A program made the translations under genes and the position numbers. 43,984 nt of DNA from Streptomyces fulvoviolaceus. Its GTDB lineage: Bacteria > Actinomycetota > Actinomycetes > Streptomycetales > Streptomycetaceae. The notes beneath the pieces are model-generated. The model worked only from the letters and a program-made list of their open reading frames with translations, was not told the DNA's origin and made no database searches. The first letter of the stretch is position 1. Each line of letters opens with the position of its first letter. Of this stretch, positions 32,427 through 41,576 are shown piece by piece. The stretch lies in NCBI RefSeq assembly GCF_000718165.1, contig NZ_JOEY01000063.1, positions 1 to 43,984 of the forward strand. The letters run 5' to 3'.

Positions 32427-35202
32427 ACCGCGCGGCGAGTTCGCTGCGGGAGCGGATGCCGAGCTTGGCGTAGACGTGGGTCAGGTGGTACTGGACGGTC
32501 TTGACGGAGATGAACAGTTCCAGTGCCGCCTGCTGGTTGGTCGCCCCGGCGGCCACCAGCCGGGCCACGGCCTGCTCCTGCGGGGTGAGCTTGGACAGGC
32601 CCGGCGGTGTGCGGCTGGTGTGCAGGCCGCCTGCCTGGAGTTCACGGTCGCAGCGCGCCACGTAGGTGCGGGCGCCGAGGGTGAGGTAGGCGTCGCGGGC
32701 GTTCCTGAGGACGGTGTCGGCCTCACGGCGCTTGCCGGCGCGCCGCAGGGTCTGGCCGTAGGCGAAGTTGACCCGGGCGCGGTCGTACGGCAGGGGCAGG
32801 TGTTCGAGGTGTGCGAGGGCCTGCTCGAACTCCTTGCGGGCGGTGTCGATGTCGCCGCGTGCCGCGGTGAGTCGGCCGCGGGCCAGGCCGAGGCGGGCCA
32901 TCGGGGAGCAGAGGCCGCGGCGGGCAGCCAGCTCCTCGTGCGGGGTGAGGAAGCTGTCGGCCTCCTCGAGGCGGCCGGTCATCACCAGGGCGTTGGCGTA
33001 GACGTCCGGCCACGGCCAGAACCCGGGTTCGTCGATCGATGCCCGGACGGTGAGCTGGACCACCGGGGACAGCGCCTCGACGGCCCTCTCGTAGTCGCCG
33101 CGGGCTTCGGCGACCTGAGCGCGGGCCAGACAGGCCGGGATCAGCATGACCTCGTAGTGGTGGAGGTCGGCGGCGGCCTCGCCCACATGGCGGTCGGCCG
33201 CCTCCCAGTCGCCGCGCAGGGCGTGGATCTGGGCCGCGGTCCAGTGCACCAGCGGGCGGCACAGCTCGATGCGGGACTCGGCGAGGCGGGCGGCGGCGCG
33301 CTGCACGGTCTCCAGAGCCTCGTCCCACGCGCCCAGCGCGAACTGAGTGCGGGCCAGCCAGCCCTGCGCCCACAGGGAGATGCGGGTGGAGCCCATGCGG
33401 TAGCCGGTGGGGACGGCCGCTTCGAGGCGACGGCGGGCGGCTTCCGGGGCGTCCAGGGCGAGGTCGACCCAGCCGCGGCCGAGCTGGAAGCGCTGCGGCT
33501 GGGCGCCGCCGGGCAGTTTGGCGGCGGCCGCCTCGTACGCGGCCAGGGACTCCTCGGGGCGGCCCAGGGTGGCCAGGCCGAGGCCGAGCACGGCCTCCGA
33601 CTCGATCGCCGAGGGGTCGTCGGGGTCGGCCAGCTCGACGGCCCGGCGGGCCCAGGTGACCAGGTCGCGCCCGTCGAAGCGGCCCAGGGCGTGCAGCACG
33701 CGCCGCTGGCAGATCCTCGCCATCAGGTCGGGATGGCGCCCCGGGTCGCATCGCTCCCAGGCGTCGGTCAGGAAGGTCTCTGCCTCCGCGGGCCGTCCGC
33801 GCGTGATCGCCAGATAGCCGAGGACCGCGTCCCGCTGGGTGGAGGCCGGGAAACTCTCCAGTTCCGCGGCGAACGCCGCCGCCTGGGGCACGTCCCCGGC
33901 GCCGACCATGGCGTCGACGGCACGCAGCAACCGGTCCTCGCGCAGGGCGCGTGCGCTGCTCAGCCGGCCGGCCCGCACCAGGGTGTCGGCCACGGTGGAC
34001 CACTCCCCCGCAAAGGCCCGCTCGGCGGCGTACCGGTCGAGTTCGTCGGCGAGCGTGTCGTCCGTCGTGGTGGTGGCGGCCACCCGGTGGGTCAGCCGGC
34101 GTCCGCGGTCCTCGGTGATCTCCGCCGCGCGCCGATGGAGTCCGGCACGCCGGGTCAGATCGATGCCGGTGAGGACGGCGGCGCGGGCGAGGGGGTGGGT
34201 GAAGGTCAGCTGGGCGTGCCCGGGGTCGATGGTCGCGGTCAGCAGGCCGGCCGCTCGTGCCTCGTCCACGGCGGGCAGGGGGTTGTCGACTCCGGCCAGT
34301 TCGGCGGCTTCGGCGAGTGAGGTGTCGTCCCCGAGGACGGAACAGGCCTCCACCAGGTGCCGGGCACTCTCACCGCACCGGGTGAGCCGGTGGTGAATGG
34401 CCGAGGTGTAGCGGGCGGGCGCGGGCAGTTCGGGGCGCCAGTCCTGCCAGGTCTCGCGGGGCAGCTCGCGCAGCAGCTGGCTGAGGTGGCGGGGGTTGCC
34501 CCGTGTGTGGCGGCACAGGTGGCGGGCGGCCGGCAGGTCCAGGGTGAGTCCGTGGGCCTCACGGGCGAGGACCCTGACGTCCTGGGGAGTCAGTGGGCCC
34601 GGCCGTACGGCGTCGTCCTGGCAGCCGTCGAGGAACTCCAGGGTCCGCAGGACCGGCAGGGGCAGGTCCTCGTGTGCGCTTCTCACCTCGTACAGCTCGT
34701 ATGGCTCGTCCCGCGCGATCAGGACGACGAGCACCTTCTCGTCCGACATCCTGCGCACCGCGGACCGCACGGCCCGCAGGCTCTCCACGTCGGCCCAGTG
34801 GGCGTCGTCGACGACCACGACCACGGGTTCCCGCTCCTGCCGGGCCGCCCACTGGCGGTGGAGGAGACGGCCGGTGTCCAGTACCGCCTGCGGCGATGCC
34901 GGATCGGGCAGCTCAGGGGCGGTTCCCAGGGCTCGTACGAGCTGTTGCGCGATCCCGAGCGGCAGGCCCGACTCCCAGGACACCCCGGCGGTCCGAAGGA
35001 TGCGAGGCGGCACCTGATCGACACGTGCCGGGTGCTCGTGGAGGACGTGCTCGACGAGCGCCGTCTTGCCGATGCCCGCCGGACCCTCGACCAGCAGCAG
35101 CGCGGGGTGTCCGGAGCGGGCGGCATCGACCGTGCGGGTCAGCGCGGCGACCTCGCCGACCCGCCCGATCAGGCTTCGCTGCAGCTCAGGACGGTCAATC
35201 AT
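32401..35202 (-). CDS. benR: LuxR-family LAL regulator, BenR-like activator
   Basis: About 933 residues. An AAA ATPase domain has Walker A GPAGIGKTAL (residues 40-49) and Walker B VVVVVDDAHWAD (about 130). A long TPR-like helical region fills about 400-850. The C-terminal LuxR helix-turn-helix is LTPQEQAVARLVAAGATNQQ onward (about 860-920). ATG 35202 overlaps the transporter stop (ATGATTGA), so it is coupled to benK. A LuxR/LAL activator next to benABCD and benK is the arrangement known for benR in Corynebacterium. By analogy it should activate ben genes in response to benzoate. The name rests on context. Confidence 0.85.
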   Translation of the reverse strand: MIDRPELQRSLIGRVGEVAALTRTVDAARSGHPALLLVEGPAGIGKTALVEHVLHEHPARVDQVPPRILRTAGVSWESGLPLGIAQQLVRALGTAPELPDPASPQAVLDTGRLLHRQWAARQEREPVVVVVDDAHWADVESLRAVRSAVRRMSDEKVLVVLIARDEPYELYEVRSAHEDLPLPVLRTLEFLDGCQDDAVRPGPLTPQDVRVLAREAHGLTLDLPAARHLCRHTRGNPRHLSQLLRELPRETWQDWRPELPAPARYTSAIHHRLTRCGESARHLVEACSVLGDDTSLAEAAELAGVDNPLPAVDEARAAGLLTATIDPGHAQLTFTHPLARAAVLTGIDLTRRAGLHRRAAEITEDRGRRLTHRVAATTTTDDTLADELDRYAAERAFAGEWSTVADTLVRAGRLSSARALREDRLLRAVDAMVGAGDVPQAAAFAAELESFPASTQRDAVLGYLAITRGRPAEAETFLTDAWERCDPGRHPDLMARICQRRVLHALGRFDGRDLVTWARRAVELADPDDPSAIESEAVLGLGLATLGRPEESLAAYEAAAAKLPGGAQPQRFQLGRGWVDLALDAPEAARRRLEAAVPTGYRMGSTRISLWAQGWLARTQFALGAWDEALETVQRAAARLAESRIELCRPLVHWTAAQIHALRGDWEAADRHVGEAAADLHHYEVMLIPACLARAQVAEARGDYERAVEALSPVVQLTVRASIDEPGFWPWPDVYANALVMTGRLEEADSFLTPHEELAARRGLCSPMARLGLARGRLTAARGDIDTARKEFEQALAHLEHLPLPYDRARVNFAYGQTLRRAGKRREADTVLRNARDAYLTLGARTYVARCDRELQAGGLHTSRTPPGLSKLTPQEQAVARLVAAGATNQQAALELFISVKTVQYHLTHVYAKLGIRSRSELAARFREMPDPE

Positions 35203-36580
35203 GTGCCAGAACGCTAGCACCACCGCTGGTCAGCGGGCCGGGTACGGACGCATCCGGGACGGCGGCAGACTCGGTGGCCCGGCGCGGGACGAAGCAGGTC
35301 ACGAGTGCGCCGAGGACGGCCACTCCGGCGAAGATGTAGAAGGCGTGGCGCGGGGAGAACCCGGCGCTGATGAGCGCCCCGCCGACGAGGGGGCCGCCGA
35401 TCCCGCCGAGCCGGCCGAAACCGGCGCACCAGGCGACGCCTGCCGCACGGGCCACGGTGTCGTAGTAGTGGGACACGAAGCCGTAGATCAGGACCTGGGT
35501 GCCGATGGTGCCCACACCGGCGACCGCGACCAGGGCCAGCAGGACCCCGAGCGGCACCCCCAGAGTGAGCAGGCTCAGGGCGGCGGCTGCCAGCACGAAC
35601 GTCGTCGCGATCACACGTTTCGGGCCGAGCCGGTCGGCGGACCGCGAGGCGAGGAGGCCGCCGACGATGGCACCGCCGTTGAGGGTGAGCAGGAAGAGCA
35701 GGGCGTACGACTTGCCGAAGCCGCTCTGTCCCATGATCTCGGGCAACCAGGTGTTGAGGGCGTAGGTGAGCAGCAGGCCCGAGCTGCTCATCAGGCCGAG
35801 GAGGAGCGTGGGCAGGGCGTAGCGGCGGGTGGCGAGTGCGGCGAAGCCGACCTTGGTCTTCTCCTCCACCGCACGAGGTTCCGCCTCACTCGGTGTCGTG
35901 TCGGGCAGGGGAACGCCCGTGCGCTCGGAGACCTCACGGGCCCGCACGGCGTGTCCGCGGGCGAGCAGCCACTTGGGCGACTCGGGCAGCCGCAACAGGG
36001 CGAGCGGCAGGAGGAGGACGAGGGGGGCGGCACCGAACAGGAACAGCATGCGCCAGCCGTCGCCGTCGGAGGCGAGCAGCGCCAGCAGGGCCGCGAGGAC
36101 ACCACCGGCGGGGACACCGCTGTAGACGATCGCGTTGTACACGTTGCGGCGATGGGGCGGGGCGAACTCGGCGATCAGGGCACCGACGGTGGCCACCAGC
36201 GCTCCCACCCCGATCCCGGTGAGGAAGCGCAGGGCGCCGAAGACGGTGATGTCGGTGGCGAACGCGCTCAGCCCCATGGCGATCGAGAACCACACGATGC
36301 CCGTCAGCATGACGCGGCGCCGCCCGATGTGGTCCCCGACCGCGCCGGCGGTCAGGGCACCGACCATGACGCCGACGAGCGCGTACGACCCGAGGGCTCC
36401 GGCCTGGCCCACGGTGAGGGTGCCGATCTGGCTCGGATCCCGCAGCAGGACGGGGACGACAGTGCCGTAGACGACCAGGTCGTAGCCGTCGAAGACGAGG
36501 GCGGCGGTGGCGATGGCGACGATCCAGCGCAGGGTGGCGCGGTGCCGTGGGTCGGCGGTTCTGTGCTGCTCTGTGTTCAT
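35195..36580 (-). CDS. benK: Benzoate/aromatic acid MFS transporter (AAHS family)
   Basis: 461 residues with 12 predicted membrane segments. The first helix carries FDGYDLVVYGTVVPVLL, the DGxD motif of aromatic acid:H+ symporters, and the loop 2-3 motif GAVGDHIGRRR is standard MFS. Expected function is proton-driven uptake of benzoate across the inner membrane. ATG 36580 is favoured over an in-frame start at 36664, which would add a non-conserved Pro-rich stretch and overlap a hairpin. It is 141 bases after benD and overlaps the LAL regulator by 8 bases. Confidence 0.9.
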   Translation of the reverse strand: MNTEQHRTADPRHRATLRWIVAIATAALVFDGYDLVVYGTVVPVLLRDPSQIGTLTVGQAGALGSYALVGVMVGALTAGAVGDHIGRRRVMLTGIVWFSIAMGLSAFATDITVFGALRFLTGIGVGALVATVGALIAEFAPPHRRNVYNAIVYSGVPAGGVLAALLALLASDGDGWRMLFLFGAAPLVLLLPLALLRLPESPKWLLARGHAVRAREVSERTGVPLPDTTPSEAEPRAVEEKTKVGFAALATRRYALPTLLLGLMSSSGLLLTYALNTWLPEIMGQSGFGKSYALLFLLTLNGGAIVGGLLASRSADRLGPKRVIATTFVLAAAALSLLTLGVPLGVLLALVAVAGVGTIGTQVLIYGFVSHYYDTVARAAGVAWCAGFGRLGGIGGPLVGGALISAGFSPRHAFYIFAGVAVLGALVTCFVPRRATESAAVPDASVPGPLTSGGASVLAHD

Positions 36581-36622
36581 TGTGGTGACCCCATGTTCGT
36601 GGGAGCGGATGGGCCTGTCTCC

Positions 36623-36659
36623 GCTGCCCGGCCGCAAAGGGGGGAGGAAGCCGGGCAGC
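36623..36659 (-). terminator. Hairpin between benD and the transporter gene
   Basis: Perfect 10-base arms (GCTGCCCGGC/GCCGGGCAGC) with a 17-base loop lie in the 141-base gap. There is no strong U-tract, so partial termination is more likely than full separation of benABCD from benK-benR. Confidence 0.55.
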
Positions 36660-36721
36660 AGCATGTGGGGATGAAGAGGTGATCTGCATCAAGGGATGCG
36701 GGGAGAGCGGGAGTTGAGCGG

Positions 36722-37507
36722 TCAGCCGAGGTCGCCGCCGGCGACGGGCAGGACCGTGCCGGTGATGTAGGAGGCCTCGTCGGAGGCGAGGAAGCAGATC
36801 GCGGCGGCCTGCTCGTCGAGCGTGCCGTACCGCTTCAGCAGGCTGGAGGAGAGGGTCTGGTCGATGTGGGCCTGGTACCAGTCCTTCTCCCGCGCGGTCC
36901 GCGGCGACGGCGTGCCCCGGGAGATCCGGCGCGGGGGCGCCTCGGTCCCGCCCGGCGCGGTGGCGACCACACGGATGCCGACGTCGGCGCATTCGAAGGC
37001 GAGCGAGGCGGTGAGCGCGTTGATGCCGCCCTTGGCCGCGGAGTACGGGATGCGGTGGACGCCGCGGGTCGCGCACGAGGACACGTTGACGATCACGCCG
37101 TGTCCCTGCTCTGTCATCGTCGGCAGCGCCGCACGGCAGGACCACAGCGTCGTCAGGAGCGAGCGGGTGATCTCCGCCTCGATCTCCTGGGCGGAGAACT
37201 CGGTGAACGGCTTGAAGTTGATCGCTCCGCCCACGTTGTTGACCAGGACGTCGATCCGGCCGTGGTGCTCCAGCGCGGCGGCGATCGCCTCCTCCGCCCC
37301 GGCGTAGGCCTCCAGGTCGGCGGTGACGGAGTGCGCGCCCAGTTCGGAGGCCGCCTCGTGGACCAGCTCGGACCGGTCCACGAGGGTCAGCTGGGCGGAT
37401 TCGGCGGCCAGGCGGCGGGCGACGGCGAGGCCTATGCCCTGGGCTGCCCCGGTGACCACGACCGTCTTGCCGGCGAACCGGTCGGTGTGGATGGTGCTCG
37501 CGCTCAT
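36722..37507 (-). CDS. benD: Benzoate cis-diol dehydrogenase (SDR)
   Basis: 261 residues of the short-chain dehydrogenase family. The cofactor motif TGAAQGIG is at 19-26, NNVGG follows, and the catalytic Ser (VSSCATRG) and Tyr-x3-Lys (YSAAK) are present. It oxidises and decarboxylates the 1,2-cis-dihydrodiol of benzoate to catechol with NAD+. ATG 37507 overlaps the benC stop (ATGA). Position at the end of benABC strongly supports the name over other SDRs. Confidence 0.92.
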   Translation of the reverse strand: MSASTIHTDRFAGKTVVVTGAAQGIGLAVARRLAAESAQLTLVDRSELVHEAASELGAHSVTADLEAYAGAEEAIAAALEHHGRIDVLVNNVGGAINFKPFTEFSAQEIEAEITRSLLTTLWSCRAALPTMTEQGHGVIVNVSSCATRGVHRIPYSAAKGGINALTASLAFECADVGIRVVATAPGGTEAPPRRISRGTPSPRTAREKDWYQAHIDQTLSSSLLKRYGTLDEQAAAICFLASDEASYITGTVLPVAGGDLG

Positions 37508-38547
37508 GCCGCCTCCGCCGTCTGTCGTACGGCGGCCGGCGTGAACTTCTCGTAGTGGAAGCTCGTCGGGGTGATCCCGAGGGACGAGATGTGGCTGCGC
37601 ACCCCCTCGACCATGGCGGGCGGCCCGCAGAGATAGACATCCACGTCGCCGTCGTACAGCGTCGAGGAGTCGATCAGTCCGGTGACGAACCCCTTGTTGC
37701 GGGCGGTGCTGTCAGGGGCGGCCACGCAGTGGTCGAAGGTGAATCCCGGAATGACCTCGGCGTAGTCCCCCAGGGTGTCCAGGTGCACGAGGTCCTGGTC
37801 GGTGGTGACGCCGTAGAGCAGGTGCACCGGGTGCGTGAGCCGCTCCTGCGCCATCCGCTCCAGCATCGACAGCAGTGGCGCGAGGCCGGTGCCGCCCGCC
37901 AACAGCAGGGCGGGGCGGGTGAGTTCGCGCAGATAGAAACTGCCCATCGGACCGGTGAACTCGACCCGGTCGCCGACCCGGGCGCGCTCGGCGAGATAGC
38001 CGGACATCGCCCCGCCCTCGGTGAGACGCACCAGGAACGACGCCTGTCCCTGCGCGGGGCCGGAGCTGAAGGAGTACGAGCGGCTCTGGTCCGTGCCGGG
38101 GACGGTGACGTTGACGTACTGGCCGGGCAGGAAGTCCAGCGCGTCCCGGTCGTCGACGTCGAGTGCGAACTCCACAGTGCTGGCGGAGTGCCGCGTGATG
38201 TCGACGAGGGTGGCGGTGTGGGTGGCCGCGGCGGTCTTCGCGGCGGCCGAGGAGGAGGGGATGCGCAGGACGAGGTCGCTGTGCGGGGTCATCTGGCAGG
38301 GCAGGCAGTAGCCGTCCGCCGCCTCGTCGTCGGTCAGCGCCTCGTCGATGTAGTCGCCGCCGTCGTAACGGCCGGACTCGCACAGCGACTTGCAGGTGCC
38401 GCAGGCACCGTCTCGGCAGTCGAGGGGGATGTTGATGCGGGCCTTGTACGAGGCCTCGGCGACGGTCTCGTCCGGACGGCACTCGACGAACCGGGTGATG
38501 CCGTCCTCGAAGTTCAGGGCGACCTGGAAGGACATGGGAGTGCTCAT
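37504..38547 (-). CDS. benC: Benzoate 1,2-dioxygenase reductase component
   Basis: 347 residues. An N-terminal plant-type [2Fe-2S] ferredoxin has Cys44, Cys49, Cys52 and Cys84 (C-x4-C-x2-C-x31-C). The FAD domain has RSYSFSS, and the NADH domain has GGTGLAPLLSM and the late CGPPAMVEGV. It passes electrons from NADH to the BenAB oxygenase. It starts one base after the benB stop. Length and domain order match BenC/XylZ. Confidence 0.95.
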   Translation of the reverse strand: MSTPMSFQVALNFEDGITRFVECRPDETVAEASYKARINIPLDCRDGACGTCKSLCESGRYDGGDYIDEALTDDEAADGYCLPCQMTPHSDLVLRIPSSSAAAKTAAATHTATLVDITRHSASTVEFALDVDDRDALDFLPGQYVNVTVPGTDQSRSYSFSSGPAQGQASFLVRLTEGGAMSGYLAERARVGDRVEFTGPMGSFYLRELTRPALLLAGGTGLAPLLSMLERMAQERLTHPVHLLYGVTTDQDLVHLDTLGDYAEVIPGFTFDHCVAAPDSTARNKGFVTGLIDSSTLYDGDVDVYLCGPPAMVEGVRSHISSLGITPTSFHYEKFTPAAVRQTAEAA

Positions 38548-38548
38548 T

Positions 38549-39052
38549 TCAGACGTGGTAGATGTCGACCACGTGGTGCACGTAGTCGTTCTTCAGGACG
38601 ACTTTCTTGCTGGTGATCAGCGGGTCGGACCCGGAGACGTCGAGCCGGTAGAAGGACGTGCCGAAGTACGTGTCGACCGTCTGGTAGCGGTAGTAGAGCG
38701 TGAACCAGTTGAAGCGCACGTCCACCGAGTCGCCGTCCTGGCCGGTGATCTCGACGTTGGTGATGTTGTGGCCGGTGCGCGGCTCGGGGAGGCTCGTCGC
38801 GCTGGAGCGGTCGGTGCGGATGCGGAAGATCCGGTCCTCCAGGCCCGCCCGGCTGGGGTAGTAGATCAGTGAGATCTCACGTTGCGGGTCGCGGGTGAGC
38901 CCGTCGTCGTCGGCCCAGGCCGGCATCCAGTACTCGGCGTCCGGGTGGTAGCACTCCAGCCACTTCTCGAACTCGCGGTCGTCGAGGTAGCGCGACTCGC
39001 GGTAGAGGAACTGACGTACCGACTCCAGGCTGATCTCGGTCGCTGTCGTCAC
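38549..39052 (-). CDS. benB: Benzoate 1,2-dioxygenase small (beta) subunit
   Basis: 167 residues of the ring-hydroxylating dioxygenase beta family (NTF2-like cone fold). Typical segments are [20 protein letters not shown] near the start, [19 protein letters not shown] in the middle and a C-terminal [23 protein letters not shown] strand. It has a structural role in the alpha3-beta3 oxygenase. GTG 39052 overlaps the benA stop (GTGA). Confidence 0.94.
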   Translation of the reverse strand: MTTATEISLESVRQFLYRESRYLDDREFEKWLECYHPDAEYWMPAWADDDGLTRDPQREISLIYYPSRAGLEDRIFRIRTDRSSATSLPEPRTGHNITNVEITGQDGDSVDVRFNWFTLYYRYQTVDTYFGTSFYRLDVSGSDPLITSKKVVLKNDYVHHVVDIYHV

Positions 39053-40395
39053 TTCGCCACCTCCACGGCCTTGTACATGGTCTGCAGCCAGTAGCCGTGC
39101 TGGATGGGGAAGAGGCCCTCGTCCTCGGTGCGCACCCCGCTCGCGATCGGGTTGATGCCGATCTTCTTGGCGTCCTCGTCCGGTCCGGCGATCTGGTGCA
39201 CCGCGCCGCGGCTGAGGTCGTTCCAGGGGGCGGCGCCGGCCAGGTAGGTCTTCTGGCAGGAGCGGAACTCCTCCAGGTCGTCCGGGGTGGCCATGCCGGT
39301 GGCGTTGAAGAAGTCCTCGTACTGCCGGATGCGGGTGGCGCGCGCCTCGGCCGACTCGCCCTTGGGGGCGATGCAGTAGATGGTCACCTCGGTCTTGTCG
39401 ACGGAGATGGGCCTGAAGTGCCGGATCTGCGAGCTGAACTGGTCCATCAGGTAGACGTTGGGGTAGAGACACAGATTGCGGGAGACGCCGATCATCCAGT
39501 CGGCCTTCTCCGCGCCGAACTGCTCCACGAGCTCGTCGCGCTTCTCTGCAAGGGGCCGGTTGGCGGGGTCGAGCCACTTGGTCCACAGCAGCAGGTGACC
39601 GTGGTCGAAGGAGTAGAAGCCGCCCTGCTGCTTGGACCAGCCGCCCGCGTCCATGGTCTTGGTGTCGTTCTTCGACTCGCCGGACGTACGGCGGGCCTGG
39701 GTGGCCGCGTAGTTCCAGTGGGTGGCGGAGACGTGGTAGCCGTCGGCACCGTTCTCCGTCTGCAGCTTCCAGTTGCCGTCGAAGTGGTACGTCGACGAGC
39801 CGCGCAGCACCTCCAGGCCCTCCGGGGACTGGTCGACGATCATGTCGATGACGACGGCCGCGTCGCCCAGGTGCTCGGTGAGGGGCTTGACGTCCGGGTT
39901 GAGGCTGCCGAAGAGGAAGCCGCGGTAGTTCTCGAAGCGGGCGACCTTGGTCAGGTTGTGCGAGCCGTCCTTGTTGAACTGCTCGGGATAGCCGGCCTCG
40001 CGCGGGTCCTTGACCTTCAGCAGCTTGCCGCTGTTGTTGAACGTCCAGCCGTGGAACGGGCAGGTGAAGGTGGTGCGGTTGTCGGTCTTCCGGCGGCAGA
40101 GCATCGCGCCGCGGTGGCTGCACGCGTTGATCAGGCAGTGCAGCTCGCCCTGCTTGTCGCGGGAGATGACGACGGGCTGGCGGCCGATGTACGTGGTGAA
40201 GTAGTCCCCGACCTCGGGGATCTGGCTCTCGTGCGCGAGATAGACCCAGTTCCCCTCGAAGATGTGCTTCATCTCCAGTTCGAAGAGTTCCTCGTCGGTG
40301 AAGACGCTGCGCCGGACCCGGTACACACCGCTGTCCGCGTCCTCCACGAGGGCGTCTTCGAGGATGGTCCGTGCACGACTGAAGTCGTCGGCCAT
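39049..40395 (-). CDS. benA: Benzoate 1,2-dioxygenase large (alpha) subunit
   Basis: 448 residues. The Rieske [2Fe-2S] site is Cys92-x-His94 and Cys112-x2-His115. The mononuclear iron site includes the bridging Asp218 with His221 and His226 ([13 protein letters not shown]). It adds O2 across C1-C2 of benzoate to form the cis-diol. It is first in the ben operon, divergent from catR. ATG 40395 is chosen over an upstream extension to 40554, which runs through the promoter region. Length matches BenA/XylX. Confidence 0.95.
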   Translation of the reverse strand: MADDFSRARTILEDALVEDADSGVYRVRRSVFTDEELFELEMKHIFEGNWVYLAHESQIPEVGDYFTTYIGRQPVVISRDKQGELHCLINACSHRGAMLCRRKTDNRTTFTCPFHGWTFNNSGKLLKVKDPREAGYPEQFNKDGSHNLTKVARFENYRGFLFGSLNPDVKPLTEHLGDAAVVIDMIVDQSPEGLEVLRGSSTYHFDGNWKLQTENGADGYHVSATHWNYAATQARRTSGESKNDTKTMDAGGWSKQQGGFYSFDHGHLLLWTKWLDPANRPLAEKRDELVEQFGAEKADWMIGVSRNLCLYPNVYLMDQFSSQIRHFRPISVDKTEVTIYCIAPKGESAEARATRIRQYEDFFNATGMATPDDLEEFRSCQKTYLAGAAPWNDLSRGAVHQIAGPDEDAKKIGINPIASGVRTEDEGLFPIQHGYWLQTMYKAVEVAK

Positions 40396-40518
40396 GATCC
40401 CGTCCCTTTCGCCTCGACCAGGCCGCCTGGCCGGCAGGCCTCGTTGCCATTGCTTTTCAGCACCATGACAGCGGGATGAAGACTCGGCCCCAGACATTTC
40501 CCCAGGGTTGACCCAGGG

Positions 40519-40549
40519 GGGTATTGATATCGCAGGCATCTCAATACCC
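40519..40549. promoter_or_regulatory. 31-base palindrome in the benA-catR promoter region
   Basis: Perfect 9-base arms GGGTATTGA (40519-40527) and TCAATACCC (40541-40549) flank a 13-base spacer. The site lies in the 239 bases between divergent benA (start 40395) and catR (start 40635). On the minus strand a TTGAAG/GATATC pair with 17-base spacing overlaps it and could be the ben promoter. It is a likely binding site for CatR or BenR. Confidence 0.6.
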
Positions 40550-40634
40550 TTCAACCAGATATTTGTGGGGTATGGGGTTCGCTCCCTACGCTGAGGCGCA
40601 TTCGAGGGCCCCGAAACAGGAGAGGGGCAGCCCG

Positions 40635-41576
40635 ATGGAACTCAGGCACCTTCGGTATTTCGCAGCCGTCGCCGAGACGCGTCATTTCGGAAAGGCCGCG
40701 GAAAACCTGCACATGGCCCAGCCCCCGCTCTCCCAGGCGATCCGCCGCCTGGAGACGGAACTGGGCGTGGAGCTGTTCACCCGCACCACCCGGCAGGTCG
40801 CCCTGACCGGCGCCGGCGAGGTGTTCCGCACCGACGTGGAGCGCATCCTCAAGGCCGTCGACGACGCGGTCGCCAGGGTCGGGCGCTTCGCCTCGGGAGC
40901 GGAGGGGGTGCTCAGGGTCGGCCTGACGGGATCCGCCTCGTACCGACAACTGCCCGCACTGGCAAGGCTGGTGAAACGCGAGATGCCACAAGTGATGCTG
41001 GAGGTGCACACCGAGATGCTCACGCCTGCCCAGGAAGCGGGGCTGATCGAGCGCCGCCTCGACGTCGGCGTCCTGCGCCCGCCGGTGCGACAGGAGGGAA
41101 TCGCCCACCGCCCCATCGCCGACGAGCCCCTGATCGTGGCCGTCCCCGAGGAGCACTGGCTCGGCGAGGCGGACTCCGTACGCATGGAGCAGCTGCGGCA
41201 CGAGGACTTCATCATGTACGGCGCCACGCTCGGCTCCGTCGTCAACGACGCCGTGGTCCGCAGCTGCCTCGCCTCCGGCTACTACCCGCACCGCGCGTAC
41301 GAGGTCACCGAGACCTCCGCCGCGCTGGCCCTGGTCGCCGCCGGGCTCGGCGTCGCCGTCCTGCCGGACTCGATCCGCTCCGCGCCCCGCGAGGGCGTGC
41401 TGTGCAAGGACATCGAGGACGCGCTCTCCGTCCCGCTGGTTCTGGCCTGGCGTGCCGACGACGATTCACCGCTGTTGAACCATCTGCTGGGCGTTCTCGA
41501 CCAGAACGACGTATTCCTGGCGGCCACTGAGCGGGAAACCCAGGAAACCCATGAGCTCACAGGGGGAACGCCGTGA
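40635..41576 (+). CDS. catR: LysR-type regulator of catechol degradation
   Basis: 313 residues. The N-terminal helix-turn-helix (residues 1-60: [20 protein letters not shown], then [20 protein letters not shown]) is LysR-type of the CatR/CatM/BenM kind. A periplasmic-binding-like effector domain follows, with [10 protein letters not shown] late. It likely senses cis,cis-muconate and activates catBAC. GGAGAGG precedes ATG 40635; a start upstream at 40524 would overlap the operator. The end overlaps catB (GTGA), so it is co-translated with it. Divergent to benA. Confidence 0.92.
   Translation: MELRHLRYFAAVAETRHFGKAAENLHMAQPPLSQAIRRLETELGVELFTRTTRQVALTGAGEVFRTDVERILKAVDDAVARVGRFASGAEGVLRVGLTGSASYRQLPALARLVKREMPQVMLEVHTEMLTPAQEAGLIERRLDVGVLRPPVRQEGIAHRPIADEPLIVAVPEEHWLGEADSVRMEQLRHEDFIMYGATLGSVVNDAVVRSCLASGYYPHRAYEVTETSAALALVAAGLGVAVLPDSIRSAPREGVLCKDIEDALSVPLVLAWRADDDSPLLNHLLGVLDQNDVFLAATERETQETHELTGGTP

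Noticed and set aside
31909..34320. 803-codon plus-strand frame over the DyP end and LAL regulator
   Set aside because: Crosses two real genes, no domain recognised; shadow.
40508..40536. Sigma-70-like plus-strand promoter starting with TTGACC for catR
   Set aside because: No -10-like hexamer occurs at 16-18 bases; the A/T-rich bases nearby belong to the palindrome and are too close.
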